A stretch of DNA of 64,000 nt from an uncultured Clostridia bacterium (GTDB taxonomy: Bacteria > Bacillota > Clostridia > Christensenellales > CAG-314): assembly GCA_934230325.1 (NCBI GenBank), contig CAKQEP010000003.1:71219-135218 (forward strand). The letters run 5' to 3'. Position 1 is the first letter of the stretch; each line of letters starts with the position of its first letter. Below, one piece after another: positions 34,676 through 44,800 of this stretch. Under the pieces are notes generated by a model. The model searched no databases. It was not told the origin of the DNA and saw only the letters and a list, made by a program, of their open reading frames with translations. The position numbers and the translations under genes were made by a program.

Positions 34676-37058
34676 GCGCAAAAAAAGCACTTTGGTATTA
34701 GTTGCCGCTTGTTTTGCTTTCGTGTTGTGCCTTGCGTTTTGCGGCAACGCCGCCCTTGCGGAAACGGACGGAACGTACACTTTTTCTCAAACCAAAACGG
34801 AATACGGCAACACCACGCAATTTTCGCGGCAATACGAGTACGACGAAGCGATGCAAAGAGTTTTGACGATAAAAACGGGGATAGCCGTGCCTGACGGAAG
34901 ATACGCTTACGCCGTCGCGCAAAACAGTCTTCTCACTGCTATTGCGGGCGGAATGGTTGCTTCGGCTTCCTCTTTGACAGAACTGCCCAAAACCCTTTCC
35001 GTATCCCTCAAGTACGCTGTGGACAACATATCCGTGCGCGATTTGCAAGCGGATTTCGACAGGTCGGAAACGGACGGCACCTACAAAACGCGTACTTACG
35101 AAGGCAACGAAACCGCCTTTGATTTTAACGAATGGACGACAAACAAACGCGGCATAGAACTCAAAGACATACAAAAAAACTACGCCTTGACCGTAACGTT
35201 GACGGTAGAAACAACCCTTTACGACGAAAAGGCAAATCAATATTTTTGGTTTACGTACTCCGTACCCGTTTCCTCCGTCACCCTTGCGCCCGTTGCCGAC
35301 GGAGAACAAGCCTCTGCGACGGCGGAATTTTATTCCGACAACATAGAAAACCGCTCTTCCTCGCTCAACGTTACTTTTTCGCTTAATAGCGACGTTTTTG
35401 GCGGCGATTACGGGTACGACGCGGAAATTATCGACGGAATGCCTTTTGGCGGCGAATGGTTTTTTGTTTTGAACGAATCCGCCGAACTCGTTGCCACGCA
35501 ACCTAATTTGCAAATCGACGAGTTTCCCGCCGAAGAATACTATTTGCGCGGAAAATACGTTTTTAACGATAAGGGCGGCAACAGAATAGAATTGTCCACA
35601 AACAAAGTTCTCGTCAAAAATCACTCGTTGGAGATAAAGACAAACGGAATTTATACCACAAACGTTCCCGTCGGGGAAGAAGTGACTTATCAGGTTTTGC
35701 TGGATAGGGGCGCGACGGCGGTAGCGGAAGAACGCATACGCTGGATAACGGGCGTTGACAATATGCAGACGGACATTCCGTCGCAAGAATTTACGGAAAC
35801 GGAAGAAACGTCGGCAAAGTACACCTTTGACCAAGTAGGAGTTAAGCGCGTGAGAATAGTTTACGAAGCGCGACTTAACGCATACCAAACCGTGCGAATC
35901 TTTAAAGACATCTTAATAAACGTCAGCGAAAATCCGACGCGTATCGCTCCCGTGTACACGATAACTTTCAATTATCCCAAAGACGGCGTGTTGCTCGTCG
36001 GCGGCAAAGAAGTCGTTGTCACCGCGACGATAAACCAAGTTTTTGGCGACGAAAAATTCGTTTGTTTCTTTGACGTTTTTGGCGGAACGGCAAACATAAC
36101 GGAGCAAACCGACAAAAGCGTTTCCCTTTTGCCCGTTGCGGAAGGTAAAGCGACGATACTGTGCAAGTTTGTCAGCGCGACGGCGGGTACTTTTGCCGAG
36201 AGTCTCGTATTAAACGTGATACAAAGCACCGAAAAAAATACTTCCTTTGTCGCAAACGAATTTAACAAAACGGGCAGCGACGCGGCGGTCAAACTGTCGA
36301 TAGGCGGGTACACCGAGTTTTTAAACTATACGCCGACGTGGACGGCAAAACTCGAGGAACACGACGACTATACCGTGCCGATAAAAACCCTTTCCGACGG
36401 CTCGTTTACGTTGCTTTCCGCAAAAAAAGGACACTACAAGATAAACGTTGCCGAAGAATTTGTCAAAGCAAACGAGTTGCGACTCAAAGTTTCCGACGTG
36501 GACTTTGCGGAATTGGTAAAAACTCTTTTGCCCGTCTTTGCGGCGATAATGACGGCGGGAATCGTAGTCGCGATTTTAGTAAAACGCACGATTTCCATCA
36601 AACGTACCGTCAAAAACGGTCTGATTGCGTTGGAAGAAAAAATGAGCAAACTTGCCCTTTCCTCCTCTCTCACGACCAAAAAATTTGCAAAAGAACTGCG
36701 CCACGCCGATTTGAGCGTGCGGTATTGCCTTGCGATTGCGGAAGAAGTCGATAGCCAAAGTTTGGGACAACACCGCATTTTGTGCGAAACGCTGGCAACG
36801 GCTACAAAGATAATTTCCGCAAGTTTAAAAAACGTCAAAAAACTCGATTCTGCCCAAATGACGCGGATAGCCGACACTTTGAGCGTCAAATATATCCAAC
36901 CCGCAATTCAGTTGAGCATAGAAATGGAAGAGTCTTTGGCAAAGTTTAACGGTCAAAAGACTGCCGACGCCGTTGTGCGCGATCCCGACGCAAAACAGCC
37001 GCGCAAACCGACCGAAAACGAGATTCTCAACGAGTATTGCGGCATAGACAAAAAGTAA
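34668..37058 (+). CDS. exported membrane-anchored protein of unknown function, coupled to mscS
   Basis: A 796-aa protein. It has a signal peptide (1-31, ending ALA), a long extracytoplasmic region rich in beta segments (about 32-612, with Ig/PKD-like stretches such as YTFDQVGVKRVRIVYEA and NVPVGEEVTYQVLL), one membrane helix (about 615-640, LVKTLLPVFAAIMTAGIVVAI) and a positively charged, all-helical cytoplasmic domain (about 645-796: LIALEEKMSKLALSSSLTTK, LAIAEEVDSQSLGQHRIL). I know no named family. The start codon lies in the mscS stop region with a GAGGTGAAAGG ribosome site. The topology, an outside beta domain linked to an inside helical domain, would suit a sensor or a channel accessory, but that is inference. 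Confidence 0.8.
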   Translation: MNKRKKSTLVLVAACFAFVLCLAFCGNAALAETDGTYTFSQTKTEYGNTTQFSRQYEYDEAMQRVLTIKTGIAVPDGRYAYAVAQNSLLTAIAGGMVASASSLTELPKTLSVSLKYAVDNISVRDLQADFDRSETDGTYKTRTYEGNETAFDFNEWTTNKRGIELKDIQKNYALTVTLTVETTLYDEKANQYFWFTYSVPVSSVTLAPVADGEQASATAEFYSDNIENRSSSLNVTFSLNSDVFGGDYGYDAEIIDGMPFGGEWFFVLNESAELVATQPNLQIDEFPAEEYYLRGKYVFNDKGGNRIELSTNKVLVKNHSLEIKTNGIYTTNVPVGEEVTYQVLLDRGATAVAEERIRWITGVDNMQTDIPSQEFTETEETSAKYTFDQVGVKRVRIVYEARLNAYQTVRIFKDILINVSENPTRIAPVYTITFNYPKDGVLLVGGKEVVVTATINQVFGDEKFVCFFDVFGGTANITEQTDKSVSLLPVAEGKATILCKFVSATAGTFAESLVLNVIQSTEKNTSFVANEFNKTGSDAAVKLSIGGYTEFLNYTPTWTAKLEEHDDYTVPIKTLSDGSFTLLSAKKGHYKINVAEEFVKANELRLKVSDVDFAELVKTLLPVFAAIMTAGIVVAILVKRTISIKRTVKNGLIALEEKMSKLALSSSLTTKKFAKELRHADLSVRYCLAIAEEVDSQSLGQHRILCETLATATKIISASLKNVKKLDSAQMTRIADTLSVKYIQPAIQLSIEMEESLAKFNGQKTADAVVRDPDAKQPRKPTENEILNEYCGIDKK

Positions 37059-37127
37059 TATCCGTAGACGCTCGTTTTGACCGTTTGTACGCGATTTTTG
37101 CTTACGTAATAGCGTTTTTAAGACGAC

Positions 37128-37163
37128 AAAAGCCTTACCCAAAACGGGCAAGGCTTGTTTTTT
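37128..37163. terminator. bidirectional terminator between convergent units
   Basis: AAGCCTTACCC (37130-37140) pairs with GGGCAAGGCTT (37146-37156) with one internal mismatch. T-runs follow on the plus strand and TTTT on the minus strand. It separates the mscS unit from recR. Confidence 0.8.
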
Positions 37164-37198
37164 GTTGAATTGTTTTGTTTTTTATTTTTGTTGATTTT

Positions 37199-37789
37199 TT
37201 AAATTTCTCTGCGGTTTTCCAACGCGCGAGTCAACGTCGCTTGGTCGGTGTACTCCAACTCGCTGCCCGCCGATACGCCTTGCGCAAGACGAGTGACTTT
37301 GACTCCCAACGGCTTGATAAGACGTGCGATATACATAGCCGTAGCCTCCCCTTCTACCGTCGGGTTTGTAGCGATAATCACTTCTTTTACCTTGCCGTCA
37401 ATGCGACCGAGCAGTTGCTTTATCCGCAAATCTTCCGGTCCGATATTTTCCATCGGGTTTAATACGCCGCCCAAAACGTGGTATACGCCCTTGTACTCGT
37501 TGATTTTTTCCATCGCTACGACGTCGCGAGCGTCGCGAACCACGCAAATTACGCTTGCGTCGCGCTGCCTGCAAATCTTGCACGGGTCGCTGTCGGTAAA
37601 ATTGCCGCAAATACTGCAAAAATGCACCGATTTTTTTGTGTCCACAAGCGTGCGAGCAAATTCGTTGACTTGCTCGTCGGACATTTCCAACACTTTATAC
37701 GCGTACCGTTGCGCCGTTTTTTGCCCGACGCTCGGCAACTTGCTGAATTGATTGACCAACCTTGCGATAGGGTCGATAAACTCTTTCAA
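37199..37789 (-). CDS. recR: recombination protein RecR
   Basis: A 196-aa member of the RecFOR pathway, loading RecA at gaps. It has the helix-hairpin-helix at the N-terminus (LVNQFSKLPSVGQKTAQRYA), the four-cysteine zinc finger (CSICGNFTDSDPCKIC), a Toprim domain (ICVVRDARDVVAME ... IATNPTVEGEATAMYI) and the C-terminal LAQGVSAGSELEYTDQATL segment. The start is a TTG immediately after the ebfC stop, with GGGAGG inside the ebfC 3' end. dnaX-ebfC-recR is the classical operon. Confidence 0.96.
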   Translation of the reverse strand: MKEFIDPIARLVNQFSKLPSVGQKTAQRYAYKVLEMSDEQVNEFARTLVDTKKSVHFCSICGNFTDSDPCKICRQRDASVICVVRDARDVVAMEKINEYKGVYHVLGGVLNPMENIGPEDLRIKQLLGRIDGKVKEVIIATNPTVEGEATAMYIARLIKPLGVKVTRLAQGVSAGSELEYTDQATLTRALENRREI

Positions 37790-38119
37790 TTACATCAATC
37801 CTCCCAACGCTTCAAAAGGCCCCATTTTTTCGCTGTATTCCTCGTCTGCCTGCGCATAAGCGTCGTTTATCGCCGCAACTATGAGGTCCTCCAACATCTC
37901 CACGTCGTCGGGATCTACGCATTTTGGGTCTATGGTGACGGAAGAAATTATTTTTTTGCCGTTGCACACTACCTTGACCATATCGCCGCCCGCAGAACCT
38001 TCCAACTCCATCTCTTCAAGTTCTTCCTGCGCTTCCTTGAGTTTTTGTTGCATTTGTTGCGCCTGACGCATCATTTGTTGCATACTTGCGCCGCCAAAAC
38101 CGCCTTTAAAACCTGCCAT
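37790..38119 (-). CDS. ebfC: YbaB/EbfC nucleoid-associated protein
   Basis: A 109-aa small dimeric DNA-binding protein with a glycine-rich start (MAGFKGGFGGA), a long Gln/Met-rich helix (MQQMMRQAQQMQQKLKEAQE), a beta core with VKVVCNGKKIISSVTIDP, and a helical end (VEMLEDLIVAAINDAYAQAD). AAGGAGAT precedes the ATG. It sits 138 bases after dnaX. Confidence 0.94.
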   Translation of the reverse strand: MAGFKGGFGGASMQQMMRQAQQMQQKLKEAQEELEEMELEGSAGGDMVKVVCNGKKIISSVTIDPKCVDPDDVEMLEDLIVAAINDAYAQADEEYSEKMGPFEALGGLM

Positions 38120-38257
38120 AAATATATCTCCTTTTGGATTAAAATTGTAAACTCGTAATAAATTATTGCAAACCGCGCCTTTTTATCGTCGGTTTATTTA
38201 TCGTTTTTTTAGTTGCTTTTTGTTGTTTTTTGTTGTTTTTTGTTTAAAAAGCCGCCT

Positions 38258-39838
38258 TTACGACTCTGTCAACTCTTTTCCGTCCACTTTGACGGGAGCG
38301 TTGCCAGCAAGAACTTTTACCTGCCGCAACGTTTCTTCCCACGTATCTTTCTGCTCGAATTTTTTAAAAGTTATATCAAAATCGCCAAACTTTTTTACGC
38401 AATCTTGCAGTATCGCTACGTAATCCGACTTTGACAAGACCGCCATTGCGCTGTCGCTGACGCAAAGAACAAGCGTTTTTTCGTTTTCTATCCACACGTC
38501 CTCAACCTTTTGGCAAAGCGTAAGCAATATATTCTCTTTGCGCTCTCTCAAAACCGCAATAACCTTTCCCCAAAGCGACGACGCAGTGCGATAGTTTTTT
38601 ACCACGCTTTTTTGCGGCTCTGCGGGCGTTTCTTCGTTTTTTGCCGACGGTTGCCGTTGCGTCGTCGAAGAAATCGCAACGCTTCCCGCCAAAATCTGCT
38701 CCAACTTTTTTTCCAGCCGAGTCACGCGCATATCGAGTCCCTCTGCGTCTACTTCTCCCGTGCTTAAACAAACGGAAAGGGCAAGCGACTCAAACAACAA
38801 TCTCGGGTTTAACGCAGTCCTTAACGCGGCGTCGTTTTGCGTAAAAATCTTTAACCCGTACAAGAGTTTTTTGCTGTTTGTTTTTGCCGCAATACGCTCC
38901 AACCGCTCAAAATTTTCCTTAGGCAGACACAACACGGCGTTGGCGTCGGGAACTGTTTTGACCACAAGCATATTACGCATTATCGCCGCTATATCTCTCG
39001 CCAACACGCTCACGCTTTTGCCTTGACCGAGCAATTGATTTGTAGCGACGAGAACGCTTGCGCCGTCGCCGTCTATTATACTTTCCGCAATTCCGACGGC
39101 GGTATCTGCGTCCGCCGCTCCCAAAAGACTCGTGACGTCCTCGTACTTCAACACGCCGCCTTGTTTAAATCCGACGCATCTGTCGGCAATGGACAGCGTA
39201 TCTCTCACGCTGCCTTCGCCTGCGGCGCAAATTGCCGTTATTGCGTCGTCGGTGGCTTGCTGACCTATCTGCTTAAACACAAACTTTAAGTGCGCGACAA
39301 GGTCGTTTAAACCCACGAGTTTAAAATCGAACCGCTGACAACGGCTCAAAATCGTCTGCGGAATTTTTTGCGGTTCTGTCGTGCAAAGCACAAATATGAC
39401 GTGCGCGGGAGGTTCTTCCAGCGTTTTTAAAAAGGCGTTGAACGCGCCCGCGCTCAACATATGAACTTCGTCTATTATATAAACTTTGTATTTGCCGTTT
39501 ATCGGCGTAAAACTTACTTTTTCCTTAATGTCGCGGATATAATCCACGCCGTTGTTGCTTGCGGCGTCCAACTCGACAATATCCACGTTGTTTGCGACGG
39601 AACAGTTGCGGCACTCCAAACAAGGGTTTCCGTCGGTAGTTTGCGTACAGTTTACCGCCTTTGCAAAGACCTTTGCGGCGGAAGTTTTGCCTGTTCCGCG
39701 AGTGCCGCAAAAAAGGTAAGCATGCCCCAACCCGCCGTTTTTAATCTGATTTTTTAACGTGGCGGTGATGTGTTGCTGACCGATAATCTCGTCAAAAGTT
39801 TTTGGTCTAAATTGTCTGTACAACGCCAAATGGCTCAT
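38258..39838 (-). CDS. dnaX: DNA polymerase III subunits gamma and tau
   Basis: A 526-aa clamp-loader ATPase. Start MSHLALYRQFRPKTFDEIIG; Walker A GTRGTGKTSAAKVFAK; zinc-binding CTQTTDGNPCLECRNC; Walker B KVYIIDEVHML; sensor 1 LCTTEPQKIPQTILSRCQRF. The C-terminal tau-like region (about 370-526) is divergent. The ATG at 39838 follows AAGGAGGAC; a 111-codon upstream extension overlaps sigH antisense to reason and was discarded. I did not find an obvious slippery site for a short gamma product. Confidence 0.94.
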   Translation of the reverse strand: MSHLALYRQFRPKTFDEIIGQQHITATLKNQIKNGGLGHAYLFCGTRGTGKTSAAKVFAKAVNCTQTTDGNPCLECRNCSVANNVDIVELDAASNNGVDYIRDIKEKVSFTPINGKYKVYIIDEVHMLSAGAFNAFLKTLEEPPAHVIFVLCTTEPQKIPQTILSRCQRFDFKLVGLNDLVAHLKFVFKQIGQQATDDAITAICAAGEGSVRDTLSIADRCVGFKQGGVLKYEDVTSLLGAADADTAVGIAESIIDGDGASVLVATNQLLGQGKSVSVLARDIAAIMRNMLVVKTVPDANAVLCLPKENFERLERIAAKTNSKKLLYGLKIFTQNDAALRTALNPRLLFESLALSVCLSTGEVDAEGLDMRVTRLEKKLEQILAGSVAISSTTQRQPSAKNEETPAEPQKSVVKNYRTASSLWGKVIAVLRERKENILLTLCQKVEDVWIENEKTLVLCVSDSAMAVLSKSDYVAILQDCVKKFGDFDITFKKFEQKDTWEETLRQVKVLAGNAPVKVDGKELTES

Positions 39839-39849
39839 TTTGTCCTCCT

Positions 39850-40398
39850 TTATACCAGTTTTTTGCGTACTCTTTGCAACGCTCCGTCTACCGACTTGAC
39901 GCTTTTGTTGAGTTGCGCGGCAATTTCTTCGTAGGAAAACCCGTTGATAAACAATTTTGCCACCGATTTCTCCAACGGGGACAATTTGTCGGATATTTTT
40001 TTGTCGAGAATCTCTTGACTTTCCCGCGCAATCGCGCTTTCTAACGGATCGGAAGATGTAAGCGACGCGTTTTTTAAAACTTCGTCGTCTAAAGGAACGT
40101 AAAACTGCAACGATTTGTTTTTGTCGTTGCCGTACCGCTTTACCGCCGTCAAAACCTGACGCAAAATGCAAGTGTGCGCAAAAGTGCGAAAAGAAGTTTT
40201 TTGCGCGTCAAAATCACGCACGGCTTTAAACAAACCGTACATACCCTCCTGCAACAAGTCCTCCCTGTCGCCGCCGACCAAAAAGTATCTGTTTGCAATA
40301 CCGCGCACAACGTTTTTGTACTGCAACAAAACCTTTTCCATCGCGTCGTCGTCGCCGGACTGCGCCTTTAAAACCAGCACGTCTTTTTGCTCCGTCAT
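39850..40398 (-). CDS. sigH: RNA polymerase sigma factor, SigH type
   Basis: A 182-aa sigma-70 family protein. Region 2 contains IANRYFLVGGDREDLLQEGMYGLFKAV (matching B. subtilis SigH RSKNYFLVGADREDIVQEG) and SFRTFAHTCILRQVLTAVKR. Region 4 has LSPLEKSVAKLFINGFSYEE and LNKSVKSVDGALQRVRKKL. Sigma-H starts early sporulation gene expression. The upstream rlmB and mrnC genes reproduce the conserved mrnC-rlmB-(yacP)-sigH order, but yacP is missing. It is somewhat shorter than B. subtilis SigH (about 218 aa). AAAGGAAC precedes the ATG. Confidence 0.88.
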   Translation of the reverse strand: MTEQKDVLVLKAQSGDDDAMEKVLLQYKNVVRGIANRYFLVGGDREDLLQEGMYGLFKAVRDFDAQKTSFRTFAHTCILRQVLTAVKRYGNDKNKSLQFYVPLDDEVLKNASLTSSDPLESAIARESQEILDKKISDKLSPLEKSVAKLFINGFSYEEIAAQLNKSVKSVDGALQRVRKKLV

Positions 40399-40467
40399 TT
40401 TGTTCCTTTCAAGATTTTTTAAAGGTGGGTTTTGCTTTGTGTTTTTGTGTTTTTTGCCTTGTCAACT

Positions 40468-41187
40468 TTATTTTTTGCCCGCTCTTTGTCGCAAAATCTC
40501 GTATACGGTCACGCCGCACGCAACCGAAGCGTTTAAACTGTTGACTTTTCCGAGTGTGGGCAACGCCACGACGCCGTCGCATCTTTCCTTTACCAAACGC
40601 CCGACGCCTTTGCCTTCGCCGCCTACTACCAAGCACACGCGACCGCGCAAATCTGTGGCGTAAATATCCGCGCCGTCCATATCTGCGGCGTACACCCAAA
40701 GCCCCGCTTTTTTAAGGTCGTCGATAGTATTTGCGAGATTTGTCACGCGCGCCACTTTGACATAATTGCTTGCGCCCGCGCTTGTTTTTACGACGGTTTC
40801 GTTGACGCCCACCGCCCTGTTTTTGGGAATAATCACGCCGTGAACTCCCGCGCACTCGCACACGCGCAAAATACTGCCGAGATTGTGCGGGTCTTCTACC
40901 CCGTCAAGCATAACGATAAACTCGTCCTCGCCCCGTTCCTTTGCGACGGCAAGAATATCTTCCACTTCGCTGTACTCAAACGACGTGACCTTTGCAATAA
41001 ACCCTTGATGCTTTTTTGTCACGCTGATTTTGTCAAGAACGTTGCGCTCCACAAACTGAACTTTTATCCCGTTTTGACGAGCCAACGCAACGATTGAATG
41101 ATTTGTGCCTTTTTCTACAAGCAAACTTTCTATCGTCGCACCTGATTTTATCGCTTCCGAAACGGCGTTTCTGCCTTCTATGTTCAT
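40468..41187 (-). CDS. rlmB: 23S rRNA 2'-O-methyltransferase, TrmH/SPOUT family (RlmB-like)
   Basis: A 239-aa protein with an N-terminal L30e-like substrate domain (about 1-75, MNIEGRNAVSEAIKSGATIE) and a C-terminal SPOUT knot domain. Motif 1 is DPHNLGSILRVCECAGVHGVI, motif 2 VCLVVGGEGKGV and motif 3 LPTLGKVNSLNASVACGVTVYE. It probably methylates a ribose in 23S rRNA. The ATG overlaps the mrnC stop by four bases. Confidence 0.92.
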   Translation of the reverse strand: MNIEGRNAVSEAIKSGATIESLLVEKGTNHSIVALARQNGIKVQFVERNVLDKISVTKKHQGFIAKVTSFEYSEVEDILAVAKERGEDEFIVMLDGVEDPHNLGSILRVCECAGVHGVIIPKNRAVGVNETVVKTSAGASNYVKVARVTNLANTIDDLKKAGLWVYAADMDGADIYATDLRGRVCLVVGGEGKGVGRLVKERCDGVVALPTLGKVNSLNASVACGVTVYEILRQRAGKK

Positions 41188-41579
41188 ATATTTTCTCCTG
41201 CTTCTATTATCTCCGCCAACCTGTCTTCCTGCCCCGTGAGATACAAGTACCCCAAAACCGCCTCAAACCCGCTGGCTTTTTTGTAATCACCGAGTTGCGC
41301 GTTTTTTGCCGCGCTGTGAGTGTGCGCGTTGCGTGCGCGCTTAAAAATATCCGATTCGTCTTCTGTCAAAAAAGGCAAAATGCTGTCCGCAACTCTGCTT
41401 TGATGCGTTGCGCATACGCTCTTGGACGCGATTTTGTGCAGTTCCCCCGCCTTTGCATCGCTACCCAAAACAAGTTTTTGCCTGACAAAAAGAGTATGCA
41501 CGGCGTCACCCACAAACGCCAGAACTATAGGATTAAGTTGTTTTGCGTCCTTATCGGACAAAACGGCAACATTTTTCAC
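41184..41579 (-). CDS. mrnC: mini-ribonuclease III
   Basis: A 131-aa RNase III catalytic domain without the dsRNA-binding domain. Conserved catalytic segments are LAFVGDAVHTLFVRQKLV (Asp) and SGFEAVLGYLYLTGQEDRL (Glu). It matures 23S rRNA ends in Firmicutes. The start is GTG, which sits only six bases after a TAAACT -10 element, so the mRNA may be leaderless. First gene of the mrnC-rlmB-sigH unit. Confidence 0.92.
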   Translation of the reverse strand: MKNVAVLSDKDAKQLNPIVLAFVGDAVHTLFVRQKLVLGSDAKAGELHKIASKSVCATHQSRVADSILPFLTEDESDIFKRARNAHTHSAAKNAQLGDYKKASGFEAVLGYLYLTGQEDRLAEIIEAGENI

Positions 41580-41585
41580 GTTAAC

Positions 41586-41614
41586 AGTTTAACACAAAAA
41601 TCAAAATCAATCAA
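41586..41614 (-). promoter_or_regulatory. mrnC promoter, leaderless geometry
   Basis: Minus-strand TTGATT (41609-41614), 17-base spacer, TAAACT (41586-41591); six bases later comes the mrnC GTG. There is no Shine-Dalgarno between them. Confidence 0.5.
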
Positions 41615-41731
41615 CGATTTGCAAACAAAACGGCGCGACACTTTTTAAAATAAAACCAAAACGGCAAAAGATTGCGTTGCGAGAGCGCTTCGGATTTCTG
41701 CACGGCGCTTTAATTGTCACCAAAAGGAAAA

Positions 41732-41763
41732 AGTTTACCCCGCAGATTACTGCGGGGTAAACC
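41732..41763 (-). terminator. terminator of the giant lipoprotein gene
   Basis: A perfect 12-bp stem TTTACCCCGCAG (41734-41745) with its complement (41750-41761) and a four-base loop. On the minus strand it is followed by CTTTTTCCTTTT. It lies 46 bases past the stop of the 2,648-aa gene. No gene is seen in 41580-41807 apart from this and the mrnC promoter. Confidence 0.75.
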
Positions 41764-41807
41764 GTTGGTTTTTTTGGTTTTGTTTGCATAAAAGCAAACG
41801 AGAGAGT

Positions 41808-44800
41808 TTATTCGCCTTCTACTTTGCCTTCGTTTGCGGCGGGGGTAGCGGGGGTGGCTACGACTTCGCCCGTTTCTTTTTGGATAAGCGCGCCGTCGGC
41901 GTTTAATCCGTACTTGGCGTTTGTTTCGGCTACGACAAAGGTTGTGAGAGCGGCGCAGTTTTCAAACGCTCCCGCACCTATTTCTTCTACTGCCGCGCCT
42001 ATTTCCACGCTCTTAAGTCCGCTGTTTGCAAAGGCTCCGTTACCTATTACCTTTGTGCTTGCGGGCAATGCAATGCTTTCCAACGCCGAGCATCCGTCAA
42101 AGGCGTGCGCTCCGAATCCTACAAAGTTTTGGCTGAGTACGGTGACGGTCTTAAGGTCTTTACAACCCGCAAAGGCGTAAGACTCCGTTGCTGCGGTCAA
42201 CGTTTCCGTGACTGCGCCGCCCACCTTAAACAACCACGACGGCAACGTAATTTCCGTAAGTCCGCTGTTTGCAAAGGCGTACTTACCTATTTCCATAACC
42301 ATATCGGGCAAAGTGATTTCCTTAAGGGATACGCAGTTTTTAAACAAACTATCGGCAATAACAGCCAACGCGTTGGTCAAAACGACTTCTTCGAGTTGAG
42401 CGCAATCTTCAAACGCGCCCGCGCCGAAAGAATAAACTTTGCTTGCGTTGACGGACTTGATAGCCGTACCCGCAAAGGCTTTTGACTGTATGTTTGCGAC
42501 GCTTTGCGGCAATTCGATAGCGGTAAGCGGTGTTTTGAAAAACGCTTCCGCTCCTATGGTCTGAAGCGTTGCGGGCAACGTGACGCTTTCCAAAGCGGAG
42601 TTTTTAAAGGCGTACGCGCTGATTTCTACCATATTCACGCAGTAAGACAAGTCGATTTGTTTAAGCGCGGCGCAATCTTCTGCAAAGGAAACGGGTAATT
42701 TAGCGATAGCGGCGTTTACCGTGATTGTTTTGAGAGAAAGGCAACCCTTAAACAACTGACTGCCTAAATTGTCGCTATTTGTCACCATAGATATATCGGC
42801 TGTTTCTATTGCGCAAGCAGGCGCAGAGATTCCTCTGCCGTCGTTATAACTCGAAAACGCGCCTTTGCCTATGACGTAAACCGTAGCGGGCAACGCAAAG
42901 TTGCTGTCGCCTTGATATCCGTTGTAAACAATCTTTTTGAGAGAAGGACAGCCTGCAAAGGTCAATGCGCCGATGCCTTGCAAGTTTGCGGGGAGATAAA
43001 CTTCTTCGAGTTTTGTGCAAGCCGCAAACGCGCCTGCTTCCCCAGAGAGATTAGTCACGGCTTTGTCCTTATTGTCAGAAAGGTTTATTACGCTATTTGG
43101 CAATACTGCCTTTTTGATACCCGAGTTTTTAAACGCCTGATAACCTACCCACGTGACTTGGTTGCAATTTGAAAAGTCGATTTCTTCGAGTTTGGAAGTG
43201 CCGGAAAACGCGCCGTTCATGACGTGAACGAGTTGAGAATTTTCCTCTATTGTGACTTTTTCAAGTTGCGCGCAACCCCTGAATGCGAAGTCTTCAATTT
43301 CCTGAAGGGCGGCGTGTATCAACAGATTTTTGAGTTGAGCGCAATTTTCAAACGCTTTGCTACCGATTCTTGTTACCGTTGCGGGAATATTGACGCTTTC
43401 TAACGCCGTCTTCATAAACATATTGTTGGTAATAACGGTAGTGCCGTCCGCAATGGTAACTTTTTTGAGAGAAGTACAACCGCTGAACAAGCTTTGCGAC
43501 TTTTTGCCGTCGGTGATTTTTACGTTGATTGTCGCTTCCGCGAGCGAAGTGCAACCCATAAATACGTTATTACCCAAATCCGTCACGCTTTCCGGAATGA
43601 CTATCGACTGCAATTTTTTGCAATTTTGAAACGCGCCCGTAGCCAAAGTCGTCAAACTCGCAGGAATGGTAAATTGTTTAATGGCGCAACCATAAAACGC
43701 ATAACTTTGAATGGTTGTCAATTGCATGTAGGTTGCGGGTTTGAGAGTAGTACCGTCTTCCTGATATACTGCGGACCACGTACCGTCTGCCGCATTTTGT
43801 TTGGTTTCGTAAAATACTACTTCTTCGAGAGCGTTGCACTCATAAAAAGCGTTCGAGGAAATAACTTTAACCGTGTCGGGTAGATAAACTTTTTTGAGCG
43901 TCCCTATTTGATAGAAAGACTTCTCGTTTACGCCTGCCGAGCCTGCGGGAACGACATATTCTGCGCCTATACTACCAAAAACATAAACTATCGTTTTACC
44001 GTCCGCGCGATAAAGTATGGGGAGAGTTCCGTCAACCTTAAAGTTTTTGTTGTCGGGAGATACGGTAATTTTGTTAAGATTGGGTAACCATGCCAGCCAG
44101 CCGGCAACGTCGCCCGTGATAGAAGAAGACAAAACTACTTCTTCTATGGCGGCTTCGTCAAATGCGCTTGAATCCACGTAAATATCGCCGCTTGTCGTTT
44201 CGGGGAAAACAAACTTGGTCAGATTTTCGCAATAAGCAAACGCGCAGCTTTCGATTGATTCGAGGTCGCATTTGCCGATAGCGTCGGCGTCAACGCCGTC
44301 CGCCGCCGTATACGTCTTGAACACAACTTCGGTAAGTTCATAGCTGTCGGCAAACACGTCGCAATCGATTAAAGTAAGCGTTGCGGGCAATATGACGCGC
44401 TCGAGCTTAGAACCGCTAAATGTTTGTTCGAGAAGTTCTGTGATGCCAAAGGGTATTTCGATTTCCGTCAGTCCGCAACCTGCAAAAGCACAGTCGGCGA
44501 TTTCCGTTACGGAGGAAGGAATGACAAAGTTTGTCAAAGACGTACAACTGACAAACGCCTCGTACGCGATAGAAGTAGGCTTGCAACCCTCTGCAAAAGT
44601 CACCGTTTCGAGTTTGCTTGCTCTGCCTAAACCGGCGATGACTTTAATGCTTGCGGGCAACTCGATTTCCGTAACGTTTGTACCTCTAAATACTTCGCTG
44701 CCTAATTGAGCGATTTTTATATCCTTGTCAAAAACAACCGAACTGACGTTGGAAGAGTCAAACGCGCATGCGCTGATAGTGGTAACGTTTTTGCCTATAT

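Noticed and set aside
39000..39838. Programmed frameshift in dnaX to make gamma
   Set aside because: I looked for an A AAA AAG-type slippery site followed by a hairpin and saw none convincing.
38258..40171. Longer dnaX start giving 637 residues
   Set aside because: The extra 111 codons lie over sigH in another frame, are Arg-rich, and the ATG at 39838 has an ideal AAGGAGGAC site and the canonical N-terminus.
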